DNA of 36,706 nucleotides from Saprospiraceae bacterium UBA3362 (lineage in GTDB: Bacteria > Bacteroidota > Bacteroidia > Chitinophagales > Saprospiraceae): assembly GCA_002360455.1 (NCBI GenBank), contig DEQQ01000049.1:1-36706 (forward strand), given 5' to 3'. The stretch's first letter is position 1, and every line of letters begins with the position of its first letter. The notes under the pieces are model-generated. The model did not search any database, was not told where the DNA came from, and saw only the letters and a list, made by a program, of their open reading frames with translations. Below are positions 24,421 through 33,955 of the stretch, one piece after another. The position numbers were made by a program, and so were the translations under genes.

Positions 24421-26475
24421 TTAATTTTTAATAAATTGGAGGCTAAGATTTTTTCCTCCATGTCTAATTTTCATAAAATAGCTTGCAGGAGGAAGTGTAT
24501 TCACGTTTTGTATTTCATTTGTATAAATGTCTTTCTTTAACCAAATTTTTTGATTAATATCTTCAATCACAATCTGTAATTTTATTCTCTCCGGACTTTG
24601 AATGAAAAAGGAATTTGAGATAGGATTGGGAACTAATTTTAAATCCGAGTACAGATCAAAAGTATTGGTATGAATGTAATCAAGCTCTTTTGATTTTTCG
24701 CTCTCACAAAAATTTGAGTCGATGACAGTGAGACAATATTTTCCCGATTGTTTTAACAAAATGAAATTTGAAACAGAGGAGGCAAAAAATTGACCATTCA
24801 AAAACCACCTGTAAGATTTGAATTGTTCAGGTCCAAACAAAGAATCTGAGGATAATTTAATTTCCGGAGTGGGTGGCAATGGAAACACAGTAATTTCTAC
24901 ACTATCAGAAATAGAAGAAATGCATCCCATCGAGTCTATATATTGGTAAGAATAGAATCCGGATTCTCTAACCGCAATTCTTTTCGTTTTATAGCTTGAA
25001 TCGATTTGTTGATTTTTTCTCCAAATGTGCTTTGTTACATTTTTTTCATCACAAGCAATAAGCAGTGCCGAATCATTTGCGCATACTTCTTGCCTGAAAA
25101 CCGGAGTGATACAACTTGGTTTAGAAGATGCTGGAGGAACTACAAATTGCTTTGTTGTCTTACAAATTCCATTGATGACCTCAACTGAATAAATACCGGA
25201 TGAGAGATTTCTAATGGTTGTCCCTGTATCTCCGGTAGACCATTGAAATTTATAATTGGAATTGGCTATAATTTCTATTTGACCATCATTGACTCCAATA
25301 CAACTTGGAGTTGTTACTTTTTCATTAATAATAAAACTACAGGTATCTGTAATTTTATAAATTGCACCTTCTACTATAGCTGTGAAGTAAAGTTCTCCCT
25401 TCGAATCTTCGCCAAAAGAAGAGATTTGTTTGTCATTGAAATTGAGAAGACTCTTGTTGGTATAAGTATTCCCGGATTTTTGGAGAGACCAAATATTTCC
25501 AGAATCATAATCTCCATAAATATACAAACCTTGTAGTGTGGGAAATTCTTTTCCTCGATATACAAATCCTCCCGTGATAGAAATTCCTGTAGTAGAACTA
25601 TGGAGATATTCATACACCGGGGCAGTATATAAATTTGCAGTTCCACAACCTGAAGTATTATAGGTTCGATTTCCTTCATAACAACGCCAACCGTAATTTT
25701 CACCTCCTTTACTTGAGGCCGACTGAAAGTCAACTTCTTCCAAAGTTCCCTGACCCACATCTCCTATCCAAAGATCTCCGGTCATTCTATCAAAACTAAA
25801 TCGCCATGGATTGCGTAAGCCTGTAGCCCATATTTCCGGTAGGTAGTTGCTATTGGCAAAGAATGGGTTAGAAGCCGGAATTTTATATTGAGATGTATCA
25901 CTGACATCAATGCGGAGCATTTTGCCTAAAAATGATTTGTTGTTTTGTGCATTTCCTTGAGGATCTCCGGCATTGCCTCCATCTCCTGTACCGATATACA
26001 GAAATGAATCCCGACCAAACTTCATGCATCCTCCATTATGATTGGAATAAGGTTGAGAAAACTGAAGAATTATTTTTTCTGAATTTTTATCAGCCCTATT
26101 GGAATCCAAAGAATTTCTAGAAAACCTTGAGATGGTCGTATTTCCATTTGAAGATGATTTGTCGATATAGTTTACATAGAAATATCCATTGTTGGCGTAA
26201 TTGGGATCGAAAGCCAAACCAAGCAATCCCTGTTCTCCTCCTCGTGCATTGACTCGATCAGTAATATCCAAAAACTCTGTGGTTAGCAATTTTTTATCTT
26301 GGATGATTTTAATTTTTCCATTTTTTTCAACGACAAAGATGCGGTCATCGCCGCAATGATTTATGTCTAAGGGCAGAGTGAGACCACTAAGCATTTTTTC
26401 AACTCTGATATTATTTTGAGAAAATAAATTCGAGAAGCAGAGGCAAAGAAATAATAATCTATAACACAGTTTCAT
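24421..26475 (-). CDS. Secreted PQQ-type sugar dehydrogenase with Ig/SprB modules and sorting domain
   Basis: A 684-residue exported protein: signal peptide 1-19 (ending NLFSQ) and a soluble glucose dehydrogenase-type six-bladed propeller at about 22-380 with GEQGLLGLAFDP, the catalytic-type His146 in SNHNGG, GTGDGG and LRNPWRFSFDR. Then come a SprB-like module (about 390-450, GVNDGQIEII), two short Ig-like modules with paired cysteines, and a Por sorting domain from about 610 (KLVPNPISNSFFI). The family oxidises aldose sugars with PQQ and Ca2+, although many Bacteroidota members have unproved substrates. Its ATG overlaps the stop of the upstream LRR gene by one base (TAATG), so the two are translationally coupled. 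It should act at the cell surface. Confidence 0.88.
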   Translation of the reverse strand: MKLCYRLLFLCLCFSNLFSQNNIRVEKMLSGLTLPLDINHCGDDRIFVVEKNGKIKIIQDKKLLTTEFLDITDRVNARGGEQGLLGLAFDPNYANNGYFYVNYIDKSSSNGNTTISRFSRNSLDSNRADKNSEKIILQFSQPYSNHNGGCMKFGRDSFLYIGTGDGGNAGDPQGNAQNNKSFLGKMLRIDVSDTSQYKIPASNPFFANSNYLPEIWATGLRNPWRFSFDRMTGDLWIGDVGQGTLEEVDFQSASSKGGENYGWRCYEGNRTYNTSGCGTANLYTAPVYEYLHSSTTGISITGGFVYRGKEFPTLQGLYIYGDYDSGNIWSLQKSGNTYTNKSLLNFNDKQISSFGEDSKGELYFTAIVEGAIYKITDTCSFIINEKVTTPSCIGVNDGQIEIIANSNYKFQWSTGDTGTTIRNLSSGIYSVEVINGICKTTKQFVVPPASSKPSCITPVFRQEVCANDSALLIACDEKNVTKHIWRKNQQIDSSYKTKRIAVRESGFYSYQYIDSMGCISSISDSVEITVFPLPPTPEIKLSSDSLFGPEQFKSYRWFLNGQFFASSVSNFILLKQSGKYCLTVIDSNFCESEKSKELDYIHTNTFDLYSDLKLVPNPISNSFFIQSPERIKLQIVIEDINQKIWLKKDIYTNEIQNVNTLPPASYFMKIRHGGKNLSLQFIKN

Positions 26476-29400
26476 TATTGTATAATTAATTTTTTAATGA
26501 CTTTTTGTTGGTTTTTATATTGTATGATATAATAGTAAACTCCCGGAGTTAATTCCAAATTTAAAACTAATGGATTGCCAATTTTTTTGGTTTCAAACTG
26601 ATTTTGATAAACTAATTGAGATTGGCTATTTAAAATAAACAAAGTGAAGCGATGCAAAGGATCCGGATACTGCAACATTAAATTAGAAGTGCTGTTTCCG
26701 GGATTTGGGAAAATAGTAAAATCATATTTGGAATTAAAATCGCTTGATGATGTATTGAGCTTAACGGTAAACGTTTTAACAAACAAACATCCATTCTGAT
26801 CCATAACAGTTAGGGTATAATTTCCGGCTTTAAGCTTAGATATTGTTGCTGTAGTATCATTATTACTCCAGCGGATTTTATAAGGTGGCTTTCCTCCTCT
26901 TATAAAGACAGAGATGGAGCCGTTTGAGCTGCCATTGTCATCGAGAATAAAAGAATCCAAAAGAATAATTTTAGGAAAAGCTCTTAGAGTAAGAAGCACA
27001 ACACTATCACATTGATATTGATTTTCCTTATTTACTACGTGCTCATATTGGCCGGGAACAGAATAGGATTTACCATCAAAAGTATATTGAGTTTCAGCGC
27101 AGGCGGTATCTGTTTTATATAGCACAGATCTTTGTTTGGATTCTACAAAGATGCAGTCAGTCCCCGTACATCCATTGGCGGCAGTAACGGTAACACAGTA
27201 TAATCCTCCAGTATCAATCTGAATTGAAGAACTTGTATCGTTTGTGTTCCAAAGATAGGATACAAATTGCTGATTGGTAAATACGCGATCGGTTCTTTTG
27301 GTGCAGATGCTATCAGGACCTTTCACATTAGGAAAAGGGGCAACAGAGCTGTCCAATTTTATACAATTTCTCGATCGGCAATTGTCAGCATCAAAGGCTG
27401 TGATGCAATATGTTCCAGGAGTGTCGACAAAGATTGTTCTTGAGCTTTCTCCATGATCCCATAAATAAAGACTAAAACTATCTGAGGCAACGAGTTTGGT
27501 TTTTTGTCCGGGACAAACAAACAGGGATCCATTGATTGCTAAAGGTTTTGGCTCTCTAAATGTCAATGTAATGTCGTCTTTAGATTTGCAGAAATCATTA
27601 ACCACTTCTCTTGAAAAAACATAAACTCCGAATGTATCAACATGAATGGTGGTTAACTCAAGTAACGGAGAATCTATTACAGCAGGTTTTGGTCCTGACA
27701 CAAATTTCCAAATTCCTGATTTATGGTTTCCAAAGCCTCCAATTTGAACGTCAAACTCGCAATAGGTTTTATCCGGAGTTGTAGAATAAAGAGGTTCAGC
27801 TCTGAAGTAGATGGTTTGAGGAGAACTTATGGCGACACAGGGGTGATTCAAATTGATTTGCCCGGATTGAGATGGCCTTGAAATTACATAAGCCACATAA
27901 AAAGGAATATTCATTTTGAATAATTGTGGATCAAATGCAAACAAGCCGGATTTGCTAATTTTAATTGTACTGGATTTAGGATTGAGTTTATCTGTAAAAA
28001 TGATAAAAGCGCTAACATCTCCTGTATCTCGGATTGTACCGGGAGGAGCTTGGATTGAAAAATTTTGACCCTCACAAAAATTCAAGGTATCCGTTGGCAA
28101 AAGTCCTGCATACGAACCGCATCCGCAGGATTCGAAACCTGTAAGACTCACAACGCATTTCTTACTGTCTAAAATTTCAAATTGATATGCAGAATTGCAT
28201 AAAATATCAACAGACTCAAAATCTCCATTCAAGCTATCCAAATCACCAGCTCCATTGACCATTCTATAAGGTGGATTTCCTCCGGAAATTTTAAAGAATA
28301 CTTTGAAAATGGAGTCTCTACCGTATTTTATAATAATCGGTTTGCTCATAGATAATTGTGAATGAATCTGAAAAATTAATGAGCTAAAATTTGTAGAATC
28401 ACAGTTGCTTAATCCTCTAACTTTAATTTGATAAATTCCCGGGTTGAAGTTTTTAATATTTACAAAGCTATCTGTAGTGGTTTGAAATAAACTGTCATTG
28501 ATATACCATTGATAAGAATGTGCACCGGCAATTTTGTCTGTAGAAAAAATATGATCTTCATTATCCGGACAAAAAGCTTGCCTGCCAATAATTCTAACAG
28601 GATCACTCAGATTAAATATATCTTTTCCTCGAATGACTTTAATAAGATACTCACAAATACTTCCACCACAACCATCTAAAACCAATGAATAACGTTGTCC
28701 AATAATGAATCCGCCTCCACCAATTTTGAATGATGAATTTTTACATTCCGATTGGCAGAATAATACTTGATGATCGTCATCACATGAAGTCCATAGAGCG
28801 GCTTGTAAGCCTTTATATTCATTACCTTCTTTGATGACGGTTGTACAATTAATTGGAAAAATTTCAAGCTCCAATGTATCTTGAGTGGCAACGAATGATA
28901 ACCACTTTGGATTATCTAAAATTGAATTTGAATCACAAAAAAAACTTTTGGTCATATTGGTATCCGGTATGGACAGAGCTCCGCAATAATTATTCAGTTC
29001 TATTGTCCCACACAATGCACCGGCATTGGAACAAAAATCACCTGCAAGAGGAGAATCACATTTTGTAGGATCTGTTAATACCACTCTTGATTCACTGACA
29101 TTAAGTTCAAATCCGGGTAATGCAGCATTTGTGATCCTAGCTGAATAAACTCCTTCGTCTTCATCTTCAGCTTGGATAATATTGAATTCATTAATGTTGG
29201 AGATAAAAACCAGAGCTGTGTCATGATACCATTTGTAATTGTTATCAGAAATGCTGGGATCAGTGAATAATCGAATGGTGTAATTTCCATTTTTTGGTAC
29301 AAAATGAATAGGGTCAATAAGGATAGTATCCTGAGGAGAAAAAGCGTAATAGTATTGTGAAGGAAGTTGTTTAAGAGGAATGAGATCTTCAAACGTAAAT

Positions 29401-30302
29401 TTATTGTTCCTTATATCCAATCCGAAAGGAGCATTGGAGCCCCAAGTTCTTACAGTACTGTAATCCGGAATATCTGAAAAATCATTAGAATTGATTCTAA
29501 GGCTTCCAAGAGGAGACGAACGAAGATCTGGTACAGAACCTACGAATTGATTGTTGTTTAACCAAACATTTCTCAGTTTTGTAAAGCCGGACATGGAAGA
29601 AGGTAGACTTCCGTTAAATTGATTTTCATGCAAATAAAGTTCAGTCAATTTTGTAAGATTAGAAATATTGGAAGGAATATTTCCCGAGAGAATATTTCCC
29701 GATAAGTCTAATAAATTCAGATTGATTAGTAAACCGATATTAGGCGAGATTCCTCCGCTCAGTTGATTTCTGGATAGAATCAAATTAAATAATCCTGTTA
29801 AATTGTATAAAGATATGGGAATGGTCCCTGTAAGAAAGTTACTCCTGAGAGACAATGTGTGTAAAGCGCTTAGTGAACCTATAGAACTGGGAATTGAGCC
29901 GGTTAAGACATTGTCGTCCAATACTAATTCTTCCAACGAATTTAAGCTGCCAATAGTAGATGGAATTGAACCGCTGATTTTGTTTCCAAATAGATTCAAA
30001 ATTTTAAGATTTGAAAGTTGACCTATTTCAGTCGACAGAGGGCCATTGAGATTATTATTAATTAAAGTAATATTCCGAACACAAAAAGAATTATCAAGAG
30101 TTAAACCAAACCAACTTGTCATGGGCATACTCAAATTCCATTTGACCACCCAAGATGACCCCTGAGTTTCATTATAAAGTTTAACCAAAACTAACGAGTC
30201 TGCCTGTCTAGAACACATGCAATTTGCATTCGTTGCATTGGAAACAAAAGGTCCTATAAAGAGGACAAAACAAAGAGTTATAAAATTTTTAACAATACTC
30301 AT
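26475..30302 (-). CDS. Large secreted leucine-rich repeat protein with Ig/SprB modules
   Basis: A 1275-residue exported protein. After the signal peptide (about 1-23) comes an LRR cap (CMCSRQADSLVLVKLYN), then eight or nine plant-type LRRs at about 78-280 with the LxLxxNxLxGxIPxxIGxL pattern. Next are an Ig-like part (330-408), a cysteine-rich module (412-558) with YSLVLDGCGGSICEY, and several Ig-like/PKD-like modules containing CVTVTAANGC-type endings. A SprB-like repeat (GGKPPYKIRWSNND) and a Por sorting domain (FTIFPNPGNSTSN to the end) complete it. This is the build of an adhesin or recognition protein on the surface, exported by T9SS. The C-terminal half shares modules in order with the neighbour at 30486-32831. 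Partner and ligand unknown. Confidence 0.87.
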   Translation of the reverse strand: MSIVKNFITLCFVLFIGPFVSNATNANCMCSRQADSLVLVKLYNETQGSSWVVKWNLSMPMTSWFGLTLDNSFCVRNITLINNNLNGPLSTEIGQLSNLKILNLFGNKISGSIPSTIGSLNSLEELVLDDNVLTGSIPSSIGSLSALHTLSLRSNFLTGTIPISLYNLTGLFNLILSRNQLSGGISPNIGLLINLNLLDLSGNILSGNIPSNISNLTKLTELYLHENQFNGSLPSSMSGFTKLRNVWLNNNQFVGSVPDLRSSPLGSLRINSNDFSDIPDYSTVRTWGSNAPFGLDIRNNKFTFEDLIPLKQLPSQYYYAFSPQDTILIDPIHFVPKNGNYTIRLFTDPSISDNNYKWYHDTALVFISNINEFNIIQAEDEDEGVYSARITNAALPGFELNVSESRVVLTDPTKCDSPLAGDFCSNAGALCGTIELNNYCGALSIPDTNMTKSFFCDSNSILDNPKWLSFVATQDTLELEIFPINCTTVIKEGNEYKGLQAALWTSCDDDHQVLFCQSECKNSSFKIGGGGFIIGQRYSLVLDGCGGSICEYLIKVIRGKDIFNLSDPVRIIGRQAFCPDNEDHIFSTDKIAGAHSYQWYINDSLFQTTTDSFVNIKNFNPGIYQIKVRGLSNCDSTNFSSLIFQIHSQLSMSKPIIIKYGRDSIFKVFFKISGGNPPYRMVNGAGDLDSLNGDFESVDILCNSAYQFEILDSKKCVVSLTGFESCGCGSYAGLLPTDTLNFCEGQNFSIQAPPGTIRDTGDVSAFIIFTDKLNPKSSTIKISKSGLFAFDPQLFKMNIPFYVAYVISRPSQSGQINLNHPCVAISSPQTIYFRAEPLYSTTPDKTYCEFDVQIGGFGNHKSGIWKFVSGPKPAVIDSPLLELTTIHVDTFGVYVFSREVVNDFCKSKDDITLTFREPKPLAINGSLFVCPGQKTKLVASDSFSLYLWDHGESSRTIFVDTPGTYCITAFDADNCRSRNCIKLDSSVAPFPNVKGPDSICTKRTDRVFTNQQFVSYLWNTNDTSSSIQIDTGGLYCVTVTAANGCTGTDCIFVESKQRSVLYKTDTACAETQYTFDGKSYSVPGQYEHVVNKENQYQCDSVVLLTLRAFPKIILLDSFILDDNGSSNGSISVFIRGGKPPYKIRWSNNDTTATISKLKAGNYTLTVMDQNGCLFVKTFTVKLNTSSSDFNSKYDFTIFPNPGNSTSNLMLQYPDPLHRFTLFILNSQSQLVYQNQFETKKIGNPLVLNLELTPGVYYYIIQYKNQQKVIKKLIIQ

Positions 30303-30398
30303 AAACCAAGCTTATTTAGTTTATTAATTAATGATTTATCGTTTAGAAAAAAGTCGAATAAATCGTTAGAGATTGGATATGAAATGGAGATTGAGATT

Positions 30399-30406
30399 CA
30401 AATTTA
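30399..30406 (-). promoter_or_regulatory. Possible -7 element (TAAATTTG) of the LRR gene
   Basis: An exact TAnnTTTG match about 97 bases upstream of the LRR start, in a 183-bp gap that separates it from the preceding secreted gene. The flanking DNA is very AT-rich and no -33 element fits, so a chance match is quite possible. Confidence 0.25.
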
Positions 30407-30485
30407 TGAAATAATGAAGGAAAAATTAAAATCCTGTCAAAGAAAATAATATAAACTATTTGGATTATGTATAATAAACTTAGAA

Positions 30486-32831
30486 TTAATTGACTAAAAT
30501 TAATTTATTTGTAACATAAGTATTGTTGAGCTCGCAGAAAGCAGAAATAAAATACACTCCGCAAGCTAGCTCGCTCCATTGGTGGGAGCTTATTTTTAGT
30601 CCTTGATAATTAAAAATTTGGACATTTTTTAGCCCATTTATGGTCAATGAATTCTGCCATTCATTAAGCTTGAGAGCTTGAGTGAAAGGCATGAGACAGT
30701 CTACTTTTTGCACCTTAACCGTGTTGCTAATAATGAAAGGAATATCAATGGAATAAGAACACATTTTTTCGTCAATTAAGTGAAGTTTATAAGTACCGGA
30801 CGATTTTACAAAAAAGCAAGGGCCATTTTCTCCGTTAGGCCAAAAAAATCGAAAAGGTGAATGTCCTCCTTTTAGTTTAGGACAAAGTAAATACCCATCA
30901 GCCTGTGGAGTGACAAGCAATGTATCAAGCATCGTTTTTTCAAAATATTGTAAATCGATATATATTAGGCTATCACAAGAGTTGGCAGCTTTGAACTTGA
31001 AACTGTATTCCCCGGGTTCTGTAAGATAAAAGAAATTGAAGTACAAGGAATCGCCTTGACAGATACTGTCTTTTCTGTATAGCGTTGGACTATTTTTCTG
31101 ATGAATATTAATACATTCTTCTGCAGAACAATCATTATCGTTTTTTACAGCAACACAATATGTTCCACCTTTGTCAATTATAACTTGATCAGAATCTATT
31201 GTGTCATGGTTCCATTTGTAATTTTTATGTCCTGGAGTGGCAGAGAGGATTAATTTAGTTCCGGAACAAAATATTGTATCGGCAATGATTTCCAATTTAG
31301 GTAAATTGTACTCACTTACAAACCAACACGATGATCCTTTGCAATCTTTTTCATCTGTTACAGTGACGCAATAATTACCTCCTCTTTGAATTACTATTTC
31401 TTTGGATTTGGCAGCTGTATTCCAATTGTATTCTTTAGCTTGGTTTAGAACAGTTAAGATGTAGTTTTGACGAGGACAAATCTTGGTTGGGCCATCAATT
31501 AGGACAGGAATAGCATTTTCATTAATATACAGATAAACAGAATCAATAAAACTGCACTGATTTTTCCATTTTATCTCAGCAATGTACCAACCATTTGTGT
31601 CGAAGAGAATGTTTTTGGTATAGTTTGGATTTTTTGGATTTCTCCATGATACAGATAGGGTATCTGATGGATGCAAAGAAGCTAAAATTGATTTAGGGTT
31701 TATTGGAACATTAACGGTATCCTGTTTGCAAATGGATAAACTATTAGGAAAAAAATTAGGTATTGCATTTTTTAATATGATTATTTTCTGTTTCTCCCAA
31801 TATTCGCAAGTATTGCTGTCTATTCTCTTAAGAATTCTTTCAGAAACAGAATCTGAGACATCCGGTTCGCATTTTATAAGGTAAGAGGTCAATGTATCTA
31901 AGCTTTGATATAAATGTATATTCTGAATCCATTCTTTGGGACAAGAAGTAGAATCCAAAATGGTGTACGATCGGAGAATGTATTTTCCCGGCGAATACAA
32001 TGTGTCAGTACCAATAAATAGTGGAAAAGTTGAAGTACAAATTAAGCTATCAGGCAGGAGCTCTTGCTCTAAATTTTTTATATAATATCTGGCACAAATT
32101 TTTTTATTGGCACAAACTGTAGATTGATCATTGGTACCAATACTGTATTCACAACAAATTCTAATCCATCCTGTATCTTGAGGAGAGAATAAGCAAACAG
32201 GGTTTGTAGAAACTGTTTTCTGATTGGCTGTCCATTGATAATGCGCAGAACAATTTGCAGGACTATGGTCTAATGAAAGTTCTAAATCATTGAATCTGCA
32301 AACAGTATCTGATGAAGTGCCTGAACTAATTTTTATTGAATCTAAGTTGGGTAAAATAATTTGATCTGTAGTTATGGCAAACGAACACAGATCAGAAAAA
32401 CAACCATCAATCAATAGAAAATATTCTTTACAAGGCGAAAGGTCTTGCAATGTAAACTGATGAATTCCAGGGCCTAAACACAGTGTCTTACATAATACGG
32501 CAGTTTTTGCAGGGCAATCCTCATATATGGCGAGCTGAAGTCCAAGATTGGAGCTGCACTGATCTATTACCAAATTGAATTTTAATTCCGGCTGATAGAT
32601 AAAGAAACTCCACCACAATGCATTTTCTATTTTCCCCCCTTGTGGACAAAGACTTGTCAATCCGGCTTGATTTGGGGTAGTAGAGTTAGTGCACTGCGAG
32701 AAATTAATGTCATTAAGATTACAAATCTTTGTAGCTTGCTCACAGGTTAAAGCGCCGGAAACTAAGCATTGCGAATAGAGTTCCTGAAAGCTCAAGATAA
32801 GGAAGGCTGTTTTGACAATTGTTTTTAACAT
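30486..32831 (-). CDS. Secreted cysteine-rich Ig-like modular protein
   Basis: A 781-residue exported protein: signal peptide 1-20 (ending QELYS), a cysteine-rich N-terminal module (21-157, FLLIDGCFSDLCSFAI) equivalent to residues 412-558 of the LRR neighbour, and Ig-like modules with conserved GGNYCVTVTDEKDC and GGTYCVAVKNDNDC endings. Then follow a CDS-containing linker module, a diverged SprB-like repeat (GGHSPFRFFWPNGENG) and a C-terminal domain that ends GVYFISAFCE...LILVN. The terminal domain looks like a Por sorting domain without the usual P-N-P opening. No enzymatic domain is visible, so a structural or adhesive surface role is likely. It lies 90 bp after murB on the same strand. Exact function unknown. 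Confidence 0.8.
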   Translation of the reverse strand: MLKTIVKTAFLILSFQELYSQCLVSGALTCEQATKICNLNDINFSQCTNSTTPNQAGLTSLCPQGGKIENALWWSFFIYQPELKFNLVIDQCSSNLGLQLAIYEDCPAKTAVLCKTLCLGPGIHQFTLQDLSPCKEYFLLIDGCFSDLCSFAITTDQIILPNLDSIKISSGTSSDTVCRFNDLELSLDHSPANCSAHYQWTANQKTVSTNPVCLFSPQDTGWIRICCEYSIGTNDQSTVCANKKICARYYIKNLEQELLPDSLICTSTFPLFIGTDTLYSPGKYILRSYTILDSTSCPKEWIQNIHLYQSLDTLTSYLIKCEPDVSDSVSERILKRIDSNTCEYWEKQKIIILKNAIPNFFPNSLSICKQDTVNVPINPKSILASLHPSDTLSVSWRNPKNPNYTKNILFDTNGWYIAEIKWKNQCSFIDSVYLYINENAIPVLIDGPTKICPRQNYILTVLNQAKEYNWNTAAKSKEIVIQRGGNYCVTVTDEKDCKGSSCWFVSEYNLPKLEIIADTIFCSGTKLILSATPGHKNYKWNHDTIDSDQVIIDKGGTYCVAVKNDNDCSAEECINIHQKNSPTLYRKDSICQGDSLYFNFFYLTEPGEYSFKFKAANSCDSLIYIDLQYFEKTMLDTLLVTPQADGYLLCPKLKGGHSPFRFFWPNGENGPCFFVKSSGTYKLHLIDEKMCSYSIDIPFIISNTVKVQKVDCLMPFTQALKLNEWQNSLTINGLKNVQIFNYQGLKISSHQWSELACGVYFISAFCELNNTYVTNKLILVN

Positions 32832-32921
32832 TGGTTCGCTATCTTTTGGTCTGTTGCATTTTATGGGTATTCAAAATTTTGATCCAATTATTAATTCATA
32901 TTAAAAAAATATATAATATGA

Positions 32922-33920
32922 TTACCAAATATTGACCTCTCTTACCAAGCTTATTCCAAATTTGTCTTGTATGTCTTGAATAATCAACTCAGAAAAATTA
33001 TAAATCTCAGTGCCTGAAGCATTATTACAATTTACAATCACCAAAGGTTGGTCTTTATGACAGGCTACATTTCCTATTTGTTTTCCTTTCCATCCTGCTT
33101 TTTCAAGCAACCAAGCAGTTGGAATTTTTACTTCTGTATTACTCATTAAGAAGTGAGGAATATTTGGATGTTTGGTATGTAAATTTTCAAATTCAGTTTG
33201 AGAAATAACAGAGTTTTTAAAAAAGCTTCCTGCATTGGCCAGTAATTTTGGGTCAGGTAATTTACTTTGTCTAATAGCAATAACGGCAGAAGAAACATCC
33301 TTAATAGTGGGTTTGTATATTTTCTTAGAATCTAAGAAACTTTTTATTGCTCCATATTCTGTTTGAATTTGATGATTGGATTTGGAAAGTTGTATTGTAA
33401 TAGAACTGATGAAAAAACTGTTTTTTAATTTGGTTTTAAAAATACTTTCCCTATAACCAAATACACACTCCTCATTATTGTAAGTACGGTGATTATTATT
33501 TTCTAGGAAAATTCCATCTACAGATACAAGTACATCTTTTATTTCTACACCATAAGCTCCAATATTTTGAACCGGTGCCGCTCCAACAGTACCAGGAATC
33601 AAACTTAAATTTTCTATTCCTCCATAGTCATGTTCTATGCAATAAAGTACTACCTCATGCCAATTTTCTCCCGATGCAATTTTAAGTTGAATTGAATCCT
33701 TGTTTTCATATTCCACTTCAATGCCTTTGAGCTGGTTCAATAAAATGGGAACATGTAGATTTTGTGTTATCAGAATATTGCTTCCTCCTCCCAGAATTTT
33801 ATAATTGGGAGGTAAGTCGAGCTTCAATAATTGATTATACTGAGTAATGTAAATAATTTCCTCGCAATAAGCTTCTACAGAAAAAGTATTAATGTCTTTT
33901 AATGAAATAAGTTTGTGCAC
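32922..33920 (-). CDS. murB: UDP-N-acetylenolpyruvoylglucosamine reductase MurB
   Basis: A 332-residue FAD enzyme that reduces UDP-GlcNAc-enolpyruvate to UDP-MurNAc with NADPH in peptidoglycan synthesis. FAD contacts are seen in GGGSNILIT (44-52) and SLIPGTVGAAPVQNIGAYG (106-124). The catalytic residues of the type I family are present: Arg157 in FGYRES, Ser232 in ANAGSFFKN, and Glu328 near the C-terminus. PTAWLLEKAGWKGK is a further landmark. The start is GTG at 33920, which gives the expected N-terminus (HKLISLKDINTF). Length is normal. It follows the outer-membrane-type gene by only 35 bp, so the two are probably co-transcribed, although they have no obvious shared role. Confidence 0.96.
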   Translation of the reverse strand: MHKLISLKDINTFSVEAYCEEIIYITQYNQLLKLDLPPNYKILGGGSNILITQNLHVPILLNQLKGIEVEYENKDSIQLKIASGENWHEVVLYCIEHDYGGIENLSLIPGTVGAAPVQNIGAYGVEIKDVLVSVDGIFLENNNHRTYNNEECVFGYRESIFKTKLKNSFFISSITIQLSKSNHQIQTEYGAIKSFLDSKKIYKPTIKDVSSAVIAIRQSKLPDPKLLANAGSFFKNSVISQTEFENLHTKHPNIPHFLMSNTEVKIPTAWLLEKAGWKGKQIGNVACHKDQPLVIVNCNNASGTEIYNFSELIIQDIQDKFGISLVREVNIW

Positions 33921-33955
33921 TCTTTACCGATTAAATCTAAGAGAAATAAATTGGC

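Noticed and set aside
24421..32831. A CRISPR, phage or secondary-metabolite type island in the secreted-protein region
   Set aside because: All genes have signal peptides and surface-protein modules; no integrase, transposase, spacer array or biosynthetic enzyme is present.
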